From: Vibrio qingdaonensis
Lineage (GTDB): Bacteria; Pseudomonadota; Gammaproteobacteria; Enterobacterales; Vibrionaceae
DNA: 54,313 nucleotides
Direction of reading: 5' to 3'
NCBI RefSeq assembly: GCF_026191675.1
Contig: NZ_JAKRRY010000036.1
Span: forward strand, 1 to 54,313
Shown: positions 43,548 through 51,606 of the stretch, in pieces
Numbering within the stretch: position 1 is the stretch's first letter
How the letters are laid out: each line of letters opens with the position of its first letter
Notes under the pieces: generated by a model
The model's input: only the letters and a program-made list of their open reading frames with translations
The model's database searches: none
What the model was told of the DNA's origin: nothing
Position numbers and translations under genes: made by a program

Positions 43548-44999
43548 CTACTCTTGCCAGCGATCAATTTCACGATGAACTTGGCTTAGCGATTTGGCCC
43601 ACGCGCCTAATGAGCGTAGCTCTTTAGGCAATGCTTCAGCCGCATCACGAGCCGCCTGAATACTGACGTATTGATCGTACGTCACGATATACCATTTTTC
43701 ATCATTACGAATGGTCGGGTAAACACGTACTGGTTTATCAAAAGTATGCTTGTTCAGGAACTGTTGCACATCATCCAGCTGCGTCATCGCTGAGATCTGT
43801 AGCGTATAGGTATTAGCGGCCATCGCCTTGAGCTCGTCGCGGGCAAACGAAAACGTTATGGGTGTCTGCAACACTGGAGAACTCTCAACATCAACCACGG
43901 TATTTTTTGGTAACACCACGGCTTGAATTTCTGCGGCATTTGCCACGGCTACCGCCGTGTTATCCTCCAACAAAGCATCAACGACGTCAGAGGTAATCAC
44001 CACTCGCTCTCCCGTTTCAGACACCCCAACACTGGCAGTCTCGGAAGTCACTTGTGGAGGTAGCGCCATAGAATCATCCGTTGTCGCTGCTACCTCTGGC
44101 ATATCTTGGTTGGCATTAGCAATTTGCTCTGCGGATGACGCGTCTAGTTTGGCTTCAGTCGCTGGATTTTCTGTCTCTTCCACAACGACAAGCGATTGTG
44201 CATCATCCGCCGTATCTGGCGATGTTAATAAGCTACGATAGCCCATAAAAATTATAATCAGTAATACCACAACCAACGCGGCAATCTTAGTCGGCGAGCC
44301 AACCAGCGAACGAATTATCACTTTCTTTTCCATTGTTTGCTCCCCGAGCGCCAATATATTCCCTGGAATGGGCTTCGTCTTAGTAAACGCAGTTTTGATT
44401 CTTTTTTCAACACTTTCATCAAGGTAGCGCAGTACTAATGTCTCAAAAAACTGTGTTGCTTCCGAATGAGAAAGTTCATCAACTTCGAGTTCAATAGGTT
44501 TAATATCCAAACCATGGCTAAGACGGGACACGCGACTGTGCGTGGCATGGCTCGCGCTAAAAACCACGACACTCACACTTTGCTGCCCAACACTGTGCGT
44601 CGCGAGCACCAGTAACCAAAGCTCTGCCAGTAAAGCTTGAGATAAATGCTGCGCTTCATCGACAACGATAACAATGTCGCACGCCTCGCCGTCTAAAATA
44701 CGCTCAATACTGTCTTGCAGCGTATCTGTTTCACTGTACAACGCATGAGGAAAGAGCTGACGCAAAATATTACCGCGGATCACCTGCTCATCTTGATGAG
44801 GAAAGCACGTCACCAATGACTGATTCTTACCGTGCGCCCATGACTCCAAGTAACGATGAGCCAGCCAGGTTTTTCCGATACCCACTTCACCAATAATCGA
44901 GACAAAATTGGACGAAAACTGAGTTAACAACTGCAGCCTTTCCAGTAAATGGGTTTGCGAGTCCAACTCCATCACTCGCATTTCATAAGACAAACTCAT
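43548..44999 (-). CDS. damX: DamX, AAA ATPase plus SPOR-domain cell-division protein
   Basis: A 483-residue protein. The N-terminal ATPase part has Walker A GEVGIGKTW (about residue 40) and a Walker B-like IVIVVDEAQ. A single transmembrane segment (about 235-255, IAALVVVLLIIIFMGYRSLL) is followed by an acidic linker and a C-terminal SPOR domain (about 400-483) that binds denuded peptidoglycan at the division septum. Lies between aroB and dam, the usual place. The E. coli protein is linked to septation and pathogenic filamentation. Confidence 0.93.
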   Translation of the reverse strand: MSLSYEMRVMELDSQTHLLERLQLLTQFSSNFVSIIGEVGIGKTWLAHRYLESWAHGKNQSLVTCFPHQDEQVIRGNILRQLFPHALYSETDTLQDSIERILDGEACDIVIVVDEAQHLSQALLAELWLLVLATHSVGQQSVSVVVFSASHATHSRVSRLSHGLDIKPIELEVDELSHSEATQFFETLVLRYLDESVEKRIKTAFTKTKPIPGNILALGEQTMEKKVIIRSLVGSPTKIAALVVVLLIIIFMGYRSLLTSPDTADDAQSLVVVEETENPATEAKLDASSAEQIANANQDMPEVAATTDDSMALPPQVTSETASVGVSETGERVVITSDVVDALLEDNTAVAVANAAEIQAVVLPKNTVVDVESSPVLQTPITFSFARDELKAMAANTYTLQISAMTQLDDVQQFLNKHTFDKPVRVYPTIRNDEKWYIVTYDQYVSIQAARDAAEALPKELRSLGAWAKSLSQVHREIDRWQE

Positions 45000-45182
45000 T
45001 GGCGATCACTCTTAGCCTACAAAGCAAGTAGCAGTAAATACCGCAACCTTTAAAACAAGTAGCTTAAAAATAGGTAGCTTTAACAATTTTAATAAAAAGC
45101 CGTTAGTTTAAAAATTCATGTGTCTCTTCACCAAGGTGACTCACCTCTCACAGAGGCGACAACTTAATGAGCTCAAGATCTA

Positions 45183-45209
45183 AAAAAGGCCCCCAAATAG
45201 GAGCCTTTT
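45183..45209 (-). terminator. Terminator-like hairpin downstream of aroB
   Basis: AAAAGGC...CC and GG..GCCTTTT pair imperfectly across AAATA, with T-rich sequence on the minus strand. It lies about 35 bp past the aroB stop, inside the 244-bp aroB-damX gap. The damX promoter must lie in the rest of this gap. Confidence 0.6.
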
Positions 45210-45243
45210 GTCGATGGATACCGTGCGCTAATCTAATAAAAGA

Positions 45244-46329
45244 TTAGAGGCGACAGAGATCAATCGCTTTTTCAATCAACTCATTGGGCACATCAGAGAC
45301 AACTTGTGCATCGCCTATCGTCGTTGGTAATACCAAACGTAATTGACCAGACAAGACTTTTTTATCTCGCATCATATGACTCATAAAGTCATCAAATGTC
45401 ATTGACTCTGGTGTATGAACTGGCAATTTAGCTCGCTCAAGTATGGCAATGATACGCGCCACTTGCTGCGCTGAAATATCGCCGAGCAAATGAGCCGTAT
45501 GAGCAGCCATAACCGTTCCCGATGACACCGCCTCTCCGTGTAGCCATTTACCATACCCTAGTTCCGTTTCAATGGCATGACCAAATGTATGACCTAGGTT
45601 CAATAATGCTCGAATACCCGACTCTTTCTCATCTTGTGCCACGACTTCCGCCTTAATGGCACAACAACGTGCAATCGCGTACGTCAACGCCGTTTGATCC
45701 AGTTGATATAAGCTGTCTAAGTTTGCTTCCAACCAATCAAAGAACTCGGCATCATAGATGATTCCATACTTAATTACTTCCGCCATTCCCGCAGCAAACT
45801 CTCTCTCGGGTAACGTTTTTAAGCAATCAATATCAATAATCACCGACTGAGGCTGATAAAAAGCCCCAATCATATTTTTACCTAAACTATGATTAACCGC
45901 CGTTTTCCCACCCACAGATGAGTCCACTTGAGAAAGCAATGTGGTAGGAATTTGAATGAAATCCACACCGCGCTGATAGCACGCTGCAGAAAACCCAACT
46001 AGATCACCAATAACGCCACCGCCTAACGCGACAACCACAACGTCTCGGCCATAGTTGCCAGACAGTAGATGCGTCATGATGGTATTAAAGGTATCGAGGG
46101 TTTTGTACTGCTCACCATCTGGAAGCTCTAACAAAGAGGTTTGACAACCTTTGTTATCCAGTTGAGCAAGAATAGATTGACTATAAAGAGGGGAAACCGT
46201 GGTATTGGTAATCAGTACCACCGATTTTCCATCTGGAATTTGAGAAAATTGCGCCGAGTCATTAAATAACCCGGCACCAATTGAAATAGGGTAGCTACGC
46301 TCACCAAGATTAACCGTAATCCGTTCCAT
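45244..46329 (-). CDS. aroB: 3-dehydroquinate synthase
   Basis: A 361-residue NAD- and metal-dependent enzyme forming dehydroquinate in the shikimate pathway. The central VVVALGGGVIGDLVGFSA and IPTTLLSQVDSSVGGKTAVN motifs and the metal ligands in NLGHTFGHAIE and GEAVSSG are present. ATG 46329 follows AAGGAG; an upstream six-codon extension is not conserved. It lies 29 bp downstream of aroK and is co-transcribed. Confidence 0.98.
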   Translation of the reverse strand: MERITVNLGERSYPISIGAGLFNDSAQFSQIPDGKSVVLITNTTVSPLYSQSILAQLDNKGCQTSLLELPDGEQYKTLDTFNTIMTHLLSGNYGRDVVVVALGGGVIGDLVGFSAACYQRGVDFIQIPTTLLSQVDSSVGGKTAVNHSLGKNMIGAFYQPQSVIIDIDCLKTLPEREFAAGMAEVIKYGIIYDAEFFDWLEANLDSLYQLDQTALTYAIARCCAIKAEVVAQDEKESGIRALLNLGHTFGHAIETELGYGKWLHGEAVSSGTVMAAHTAHLLGDISAQQVARIIAILERAKLPVHTPESMTFDDFMSHMMRDKKVLSGQLRLVLPTTIGDAQVVSDVPNELIEKAIDLCRL

Positions 46330-46358
46330 GGTTTGCTCTCCTTTCAAAGAAGGTTGTA

Positions 46359-46877
46359 TTAACCTTCTTCTAGCATTTTTACGATTTGGTTAGCGACCAC
46401 TTTTGCACTTTGATCATCAGTGCGAACTGTGTAATCAGCTACTTCTTTATACAAATTGTTGCGTTCATCCGCAAGCGATTCCAATACTTCACGCGGATCA
46501 TCCGTTTGCAGTAATGGGCGCTTTTTGTCGCGGTTTGTGCGAGCAAGCTGTTTCTCAATTGTGGTTTCTAAATATACAACGATTCCGCGCGCAGAGAGAC
46601 GGTTACGGTTTTCTTTACTCTTAACCGAACCACCACCAGTCGCAAGGACAATGCCCTGCTCCTCTGTCAGATCATTAATGACCGACTCTTCGCGAATGCG
46701 GAAGCCTTCTTCGCCCTCAACGTCAAACACCCAAGAGATGTCTGCACCAGTGCGTTCTTCAATAACGGTATCAGAATCAACAAACTCCATATGAAGTTGT
46801 TGAGCTAGGTGTCTACCGATAGTGCTTTTGCCGGCGCCCATAGGGCCAACAAGAAAAATATTACGTTTTTCAGCCAT
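46359..46877 (-). CDS. aroK: Shikimate kinase I
   Basis: A 172-residue NMP-kinase fold enzyme. Walker A is GPMGAGKSTIGR (about residue 12), the shikimate-binding DSDTVIEERTG follows, and GGGSVKSKENR and the lid RNRDKKRPLLQ (R-rich) are present. It phosphorylates shikimate ahead of aroB. It follows pilQ in the pil-aro cluster with 194 bp between, so it probably has its own promoter. Confidence 0.97.
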   Translation of the reverse strand: MAEKRNIFLVGPMGAGKSTIGRHLAQQLHMEFVDSDTVIEERTGADISWVFDVEGEEGFRIREESVINDLTEEQGIVLATGGGSVKSKENRNRLSARGIVVYLETTIEKQLARTNRDKKRPLLQTDDPREVLESLADERNNLYKEVADYTVRTDDQSAKVVANQIVKMLEEG

Positions 46878-47071
46878 GTTTAGCAGTAATTTACAACGTT
46901 AATTCAATGACATCGCCACAAGAAAATACCGAATAAAAGCATCGGGAAAAGGGCTTGTGACACCGATTCCTCACAGACAAGACGTGATAAGACCCGAAAT
47001 TATCAAGGTTAGGTGACCTGAATGCAACTTTAATTTTCACTATTTTCAATAAGTTCTACCTTTACAATAAC

Positions 47072-48181
47072 TTAGTTAACTATTATTTCTGGCGTCACAA
47101 AGATTAGTAATTCACTTTTCCCTACTTTTTCGTAGGTTCGCCTAAATAATGCGCCTAAACCGGGAATATCCCCTAACAAAGGAACTTTATCCACACTATT
47201 GGTAATACTATGTTGAAAAATCCCCCCTAGTACGACGGTTTCTCCATTGTTCACCAGAACTTGTGTTCCTATTCGTTGCGTATCAATGGCAACGGCCTCC
47301 CCTTCCTCTGTTTTTACCACCTGGCTGGGTCTATCTTGAGTCACATTAAGGTCCAACACTAAACGATTATCTGGGGTAATTTGTGGCGTCACGGTGAGTG
47401 ATAATACCGCTTTCTTAAACTCCACCGACGTAGCCCCACTTGACGCAGCTTTTAGATAAGGAATCTCTGTTCCCTGTTCAATGTAAGCCGATTTTTTATT
47501 GGTAGTAATTAACCTTGGGCTGGAAATAATTTCCGCTTTGGATTCTTGTTGTAGCGCAGATAACTCAAGGTCAAGCAACACGTTAGAGCCTAGACTTGCC
47601 ACTTGAAACGCCAATCGCGCAGCACTGTCGGATGTCGCGCCTAAATTGACATTAAGGAAATCATTAACAAACGCATCGCCGTCTTCTGGATCATACAGTC
47701 CTATGGTACCTAGATTATTTTCAATCGAACCACCAATCGTGGTATCGCCACTCACCTTGGTGACCCCCCAGCGAATGCCAAGTTCATCCATATTGCCCTC
47801 ATTAATGGTGACAATCCGAGCCTCAATTTGAACCTGTTTTACCGGCACATCTAAGGAAGCAATAATGTCACGAATCACTGCGATATTGTCTGGCAATTCA
47901 CGGATCAACAAGGAATTGGTTCGTTCATCAATCGCAATTGAGCCACGCTCCGATAACATACTCACCTCCCCTTCACCGCCCAGCATTGCTGCAACATCTG
48001 AGGCCTTAGCGTAGCTAATTTTAATAATTTCCGATCTAAGTTGCCCAATCTGCTCCGTGAGTAGGCTTTTCTCCAATGCCATTTTTTCCTGCTGATCAAG
48101 CTCCGCCTTAGGCGCGATGAGCACCACATTGCCACTTACCCGCTTATCTAACCCCTTCACACGTAAAATAATGTTTAACAC
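47072..48181 (-). pseudogene. pilQ: PilQ secretin, C-terminal part after an in-frame amber codon
   Basis: The 3' portion of a type IV pilus secretin: secretin N-domain (ISYAKASDVAAMLGGEGEV), then the outer-membrane secretin barrel (SKAEIISSPRLITTNKKSAYI, VNNGETVVLGGIF, and the final LLIFVTPEIIVN). It is in the same frame as the N-terminal part, starting directly after its TAG. The only start is a GTG at 48181 with no ribosome site, so normal expression is not expected. Unless the amber is suppressed or is an error, no secretin channel is made. Confidence 0.85.
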
Positions 48182-48775
48182 CTAGGTCCATGGCACATCA
48201 TCTAATCGAAGAGTGAGGTTGCCTTGGACACTGTCTGACACCACAAGGTTGAAATCATTGTAGTCGGCGAGCAACTGCAATACGTTTCTAACTGGGATGT
48301 CTTGAAAATTTATAGACGTTAATTTTCCCTGATGTGCGAGCAGCCATTTTTTTTCATCGGTTTTCTCTTTGGACAACGGCAGCAGCGTCACTCTTAACTG
48401 CTTGTTAGTTATGTCGTATGAGTAATCCACATTATTTTTGGTTTCCACCAATAACCTAACATCCGGCGTATCATCAAACAGTTCTAACTGATTCACTTCA
48501 CTAGCAAAATCTTTAACATCGATAATAGACAATTGCTCAGGGCGTATCTTGGTCTGTTTCAAGACAATGCTAACCCCATTAGTTATGGTTTCCACATCAA
48601 CCACGCTGCCAACTTCAGCTAAATTAACAATCACTACCCCTTGCTTTAACTCATTGAGTTCAAACGAAACCCCTTTAATGGCGTTCATGGGTTCCGCGGC
48701 TAAATTTTCCCCCGCCCACCACAGGGTCACCATCATCAATAGCCCTTTGAATACATTGCTCACAGCCCTTGGCAT
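48182..48775 (-). pseudogene. pilQ: PilQ secretin, N-terminal part ending at an in-frame amber codon
   Basis: A 197-residue fragment: signal peptide (cleaved near NLAA), a region resembling the AMIN peptidoglycan-binding domain (about 30-130), and the STN/secretin short domain (SINFQDIPVRNVLQLLADYN). It ends DDVPW-T-stop, where family members continue into VLNIILRVKGLDKR with no break; the TAG replaces a position that is usually Gln (CAG) or similar. The ATG at 48775 is chosen (GGAG 8 bases before); GTG at 48781 is possible. It lies 13 bp downstream of pilP. Confidence 0.85.
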
Positions 48776-48788
48776 TACCACTTCTCCA

Positions 48789-49292
48789 TTAATTCAACGC
48801 GAGCTTAACTTGCCTTTGAAACCAACAGCCCAAACCGTCTGATAAGGTTTCATTGACAATAAGGCCATCTGGGGTCACTTGTTTTATTTGGCCATTATTT
48901 TCGCCAATATATTGCCCTGCACTCACCTTAACCAATTGGCGATTAGGCAATTGCAATAGACCCGTTAACCCTTTCCCTTTACTCATCACCCCTTTGAGCT
49001 TCAGCTCCGTCAAACGATATTGCTCTAAGTTCCCTTTACCCCTCGCTTTGGGTTGCCAACAAGCTCGATTATTGGCCGGTCTTTGCGCTTGGGCTATCTT
49101 AGGTAAATCAAAAGGCGTACCGTATTTAGAATACGTAAATGGCACGGCATCAAATGAATAACGAGGCTGAAGCTGCGCCACTTCAATGACAATTTCCGCC
49201 TCTGTTTTTGCGACAAAGTCTGTTAAAGAGTCATCGTTAGCCTGACATCCCACCAAACCAAAAAAAAGTAACATCCAACGGCTAGCCCCCAT
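48789..49292 (-). CDS. pilP: Type IV pilus lipoprotein PilP
   Basis: A 167-residue inner-membrane lipoprotein linking PilNO to PilQ. The lipobox LVGC (Cys about residue 15) follows a short hydrophobic leader. The C-terminal HR-domain part includes LKGVMSKGKGLTGLLQLPNRQL and VSAGQYIGENNGQI. The ATG at 49292 has AGGAG upstream; the open frame extends 19 residues further without a signal. It follows pilO with only 4 bp between them. Confidence 0.93.
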   Translation of the reverse strand: MGASRWMLLFFGLVGCQANDDSLTDFVAKTEAEIVIEVAQLQPRYSFDAVPFTYSKYGTPFDLPKIAQAQRPANNRACWQPKARGKGNLEQYRLTELKLKGVMSKGKGLTGLLQLPNRQLVKVSAGQYIGENNGQIKQVTPDGLIVNETLSDGLGCWFQRQVKLALN

Positions 49293-49296
49293 GCCC

Positions 49297-49884
49297 TTAC
49301 TCCTGTTTTTTTTCGCCCTGTTTAAACTGATAGGTGTAAGCCCTAACACGAAAGTGCAGCGTACTACTCTCTTGACTCACCCTTTGCCACTCGGCATTTT
49401 CAAGCAAGATAATTCGCGGTAATTGAGCAATAGACTGTGCGTAATCACCAATATTGTTGTAGCTGCCCGTCAACTCGATATCGAGAGGCAGTTTCAATAA
49501 AAAGTCCTGAGAGACGCGCTTTCCCCAATCAATTCGAGTAAAGGTTAAATCGTTATTCAGCCCCTCTTCATTCATCGCGGCCAATAAGCTGGCTAACTCT
49601 TTCTGCTCTGGCAGTTGCTGCAGTAAGAAATCATAGTGACTATTAAGCTCATTGAGTTGCGCTTGCATCAGCGGCAGTAACGCGGCTTTTTTAGCCACCC
49701 GACTTAGTGTTTGTTTCAGCTCCAGCTCTTGCTGCTTGTAATGTTCCAGCTCATCTAACGCTGGTTTTACGACAAAAAACGTTCCAGCAACAAGTACCAA
49801 TATTAACAGTAACAACGCGACCAGCACTTGGGGAGCCCAAGGCCAATCCGGCATGTCATCAAGCTCTAGGTCCGCAAAACTCAT
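49297..49884 (-). CDS. pilO: Type IV pilus assembly protein PilO
   Basis: A 195-residue inner-membrane protein. A single transmembrane segment (about 22-45, PQVLVALLLLILVLVAGTFFV) is followed by a coiled coil and a ferredoxin-like periplasmic domain. It forms dimers with PilN and anchors the assembly platform. It overlaps pilN by 4 bp. Typical of the PilMNOPQ operon. Confidence 0.93.
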   Translation of the reverse strand: MSFADLELDDMPDWPWAPQVLVALLLLILVLVAGTFFVVKPALDELEHYKQQELELKQTLSRVAKKAALLPLMQAQLNELNSHYDFLLQQLPEQKELASLLAAMNEEGLNNDLTFTRIDWGKRVSQDFLLKLPLDIELTGSYNNIGDYAQSIAQLPRIILLENAEWQRVSQESSTLHFRVRAYTYQFKQGEKKQE

Positions 49885-50480
49885 TTTAGGCGGTCCCCAC
49901 CCGTCCTAGGGGCCGCTGAGGTGCTATCCATTAATGAATTCGAGTTGAATTGAAAAGAAATATTGAAAGACTGGTAGCTTTGTCCAAAACGTTGACTGCC
50001 ATGGACAATCGAATGCATGTCGACATTTTGCAGTAAACCAGAGCTCTCAAATCGATCCAGCATTTGAGCAAGCTTAGCGGTACTGCTACTAATACCGCTA
50101 AGCTTAAAATTCGTCCCCTCCATACGAACTTTGTCCACATAAACACCATTGGGAACTAAAGTCGGTAACGCATTCATCACTAATGTGGTTTTATTGCGCT
50201 GTATCTGCAGCATTTCCACGTAACCAAGCCGCTGCTCCAATGCAGTGTGGGATTGAGTCACTTTCACCAATGATGCTATATCTTTTTGATACTCCGTCAC
50301 CTTTTGCTGAAGGTAACGCTGCCTCGCCTGCTGCTCCTCAATTTGCATCGACACGTACCACATAGCCGTTTGCACCGTCGCCGCAGCGATGACCACCGAA
50401 ACAATGAGTGCAACGACAAAACGTCGGCGATGTTGATGCCGCCTATTCTCACGCCAAGGAAGCAGGTTAACCATCTCCAT
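49881..50480 (-). CDS. pilN: Type IV pilus assembly protein PilN
   Basis: A 199-residue inner-membrane protein. The cytoplasmic N-terminus MVNLLPWRENRR is the conserved motif that binds PilM; a membrane segment (about 21-43) and periplasmic coiled-coil/ferredoxin part follow. The ATG at 50480 abuts the pilM stop codon; a second ATG two codons in (50474) gives the classical MVNLLPWR start. Strong coupling to pilM is implied. Confidence 0.93.
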   Translation of the reverse strand: MEMVNLLPWRENRRHQHRRRFVVALIVSVVIAAATVQTAMWYVSMQIEEQQARQRYLQQKVTEYQKDIASLVKVTQSHTALEQRLGYVEMLQIQRNKTTLVMNALPTLVPNGVYVDKVRMEGTNFKLSGISSSTAKLAQMLDRFESSGLLQNVDMHSIVHGSQRFGQSYQSFNISFQFNSNSLMDSTSAAPRTGGDRLK

Positions 50481-51461
50481 CTAATGCGCCTCCATCCATT
50501 GCGCGGCGTTATAAGCCACGCCTAATGCCACTGCAAATGAACCACTTAATAATGTGGCTTCCTTACTGCTCACCCCCACAGCGTTGTGCAGTGCTAAAGG
50601 TCTAGCTGGTATACCCAACTTACGCGCAATGAAGTCCATTATTTGAGGCGCATTCGCATGCCCACCACACACCAATACCCCCTCCAGAATCAAACCGCCC
50701 TGCACAGAACGATACAGCTGAATTTGTGACATCACTTTGCTGGCTATCTGCTCAAATGCCTGCTCTGCCTGGCTTTTTGGATTCACTCCCCTCGCGTCTA
50801 GACCATGTTGATGAGTGGTGTCATAGAGCCATTGTTTTGCCATATCCAGCGGCATATTTTTCGGTGGACATAGTGCGGCTTGCTGGCACCCTAAATCTAA
50901 TACTCCCCAATTATCAAATACGTCTTGATGGTTGCTCAACATGCTCTGCAGCCCACGAAGTGCGTTGATATTGGTATCCATATACTGCGGCTGATAGCCC
51001 AGCGCCTTAATAGTTCCACTCCAATTATCAACAATGGACTGCTTCACCACGTGCACTCGATAGGCGTCGGTTTGTCCTTCAGATATTGGCGACGCTTTAT
51101 AAAAATCGAGGGCCAACTCTTCTAATGGATAAGGGGATTGGTGGCTCATGGCTTGAAACACAGCAAACTCTTGCTCTTGCCCCTCCAATCCCCTTTCAAC
51201 TGAGATGATTTTGCTGATTGCCGCGCTATCGGGAATGGCGATCGCCGCTTTTTTCCGAAAAATCGGTGGCAGTGTCTTAAATTTTTTTAGATTCTTTACA
51301 GTTTCTTGATGCTTTAATGTATGAGAATCGGAGAAAATAGCGTCAGAGCCTGTTAATTCGAGGTGGTTGATGACGGTCAGCGTGACACCATCAAGCATCA
51401 GCACAACGGCTTTGGCGCTGTAATGTCCAATATCAATGCCCGTAATCCATTTCTTAGTCAT
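50481..51461 (-). CDS. pilM: Type IV pilus assembly ATPase-fold protein PilM
   Basis: A 326-residue actin-like (FtsA/MreB fold) cytoplasmic protein. The nucleotide-binding N-terminus is TGIDIGHYSAKAVVLM. A later VLDLGCQQAALCP segment and VCGGHANAPQIMDF are the other phosphate-loop elements. The catalytic pattern is less conserved than in FtsA. It is the first gene of pilMNOPQ and diverges from mrcA across 145 bp. The ATG at 51461 with GAGG upstream fits; the frame extends 19 codons further. Confidence 0.93.
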   Translation of the reverse strand: MTKKWITGIDIGHYSAKAVVLMLDGVTLTVINHLELTGSDAIFSDSHTLKHQETVKNLKKFKTLPPIFRKKAAIAIPDSAAISKIISVERGLEGQEQEFAVFQAMSHQSPYPLEELALDFYKASPISEGQTDAYRVHVVKQSIVDNWSGTIKALGYQPQYMDTNINALRGLQSMLSNHQDVFDNWGVLDLGCQQAALCPPKNMPLDMAKQWLYDTTHQHGLDARGVNPKSQAEQAFEQIASKVMSQIQLYRSVQGGLILEGVLVCGGHANAPQIMDFIARKLGIPARPLALHNAVGVSSKEATLLSGSFAVALGVAYNAAQWMEAH

Positions 51462-51606
51462 AAGAAATAACCTCAACAAATACAATAACCATGTGAAAAG
51501 GTTGAGATTGACGCCCAAATAAGCGTTAATTAACCCTATAGGTAGTTTTTGGACTAGAGTACAAGTAACTGCCTACCCATAACCTTAATCAATCAGGGAA
51601 TCTCCG

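Noticed and set aside
48182..48184. Programmed readthrough or frameshift at the pilQ amber codon
   Set aside because: No slippery sequence or stem-loop context seen; the simpler reading is a nonsense mutation or base error.
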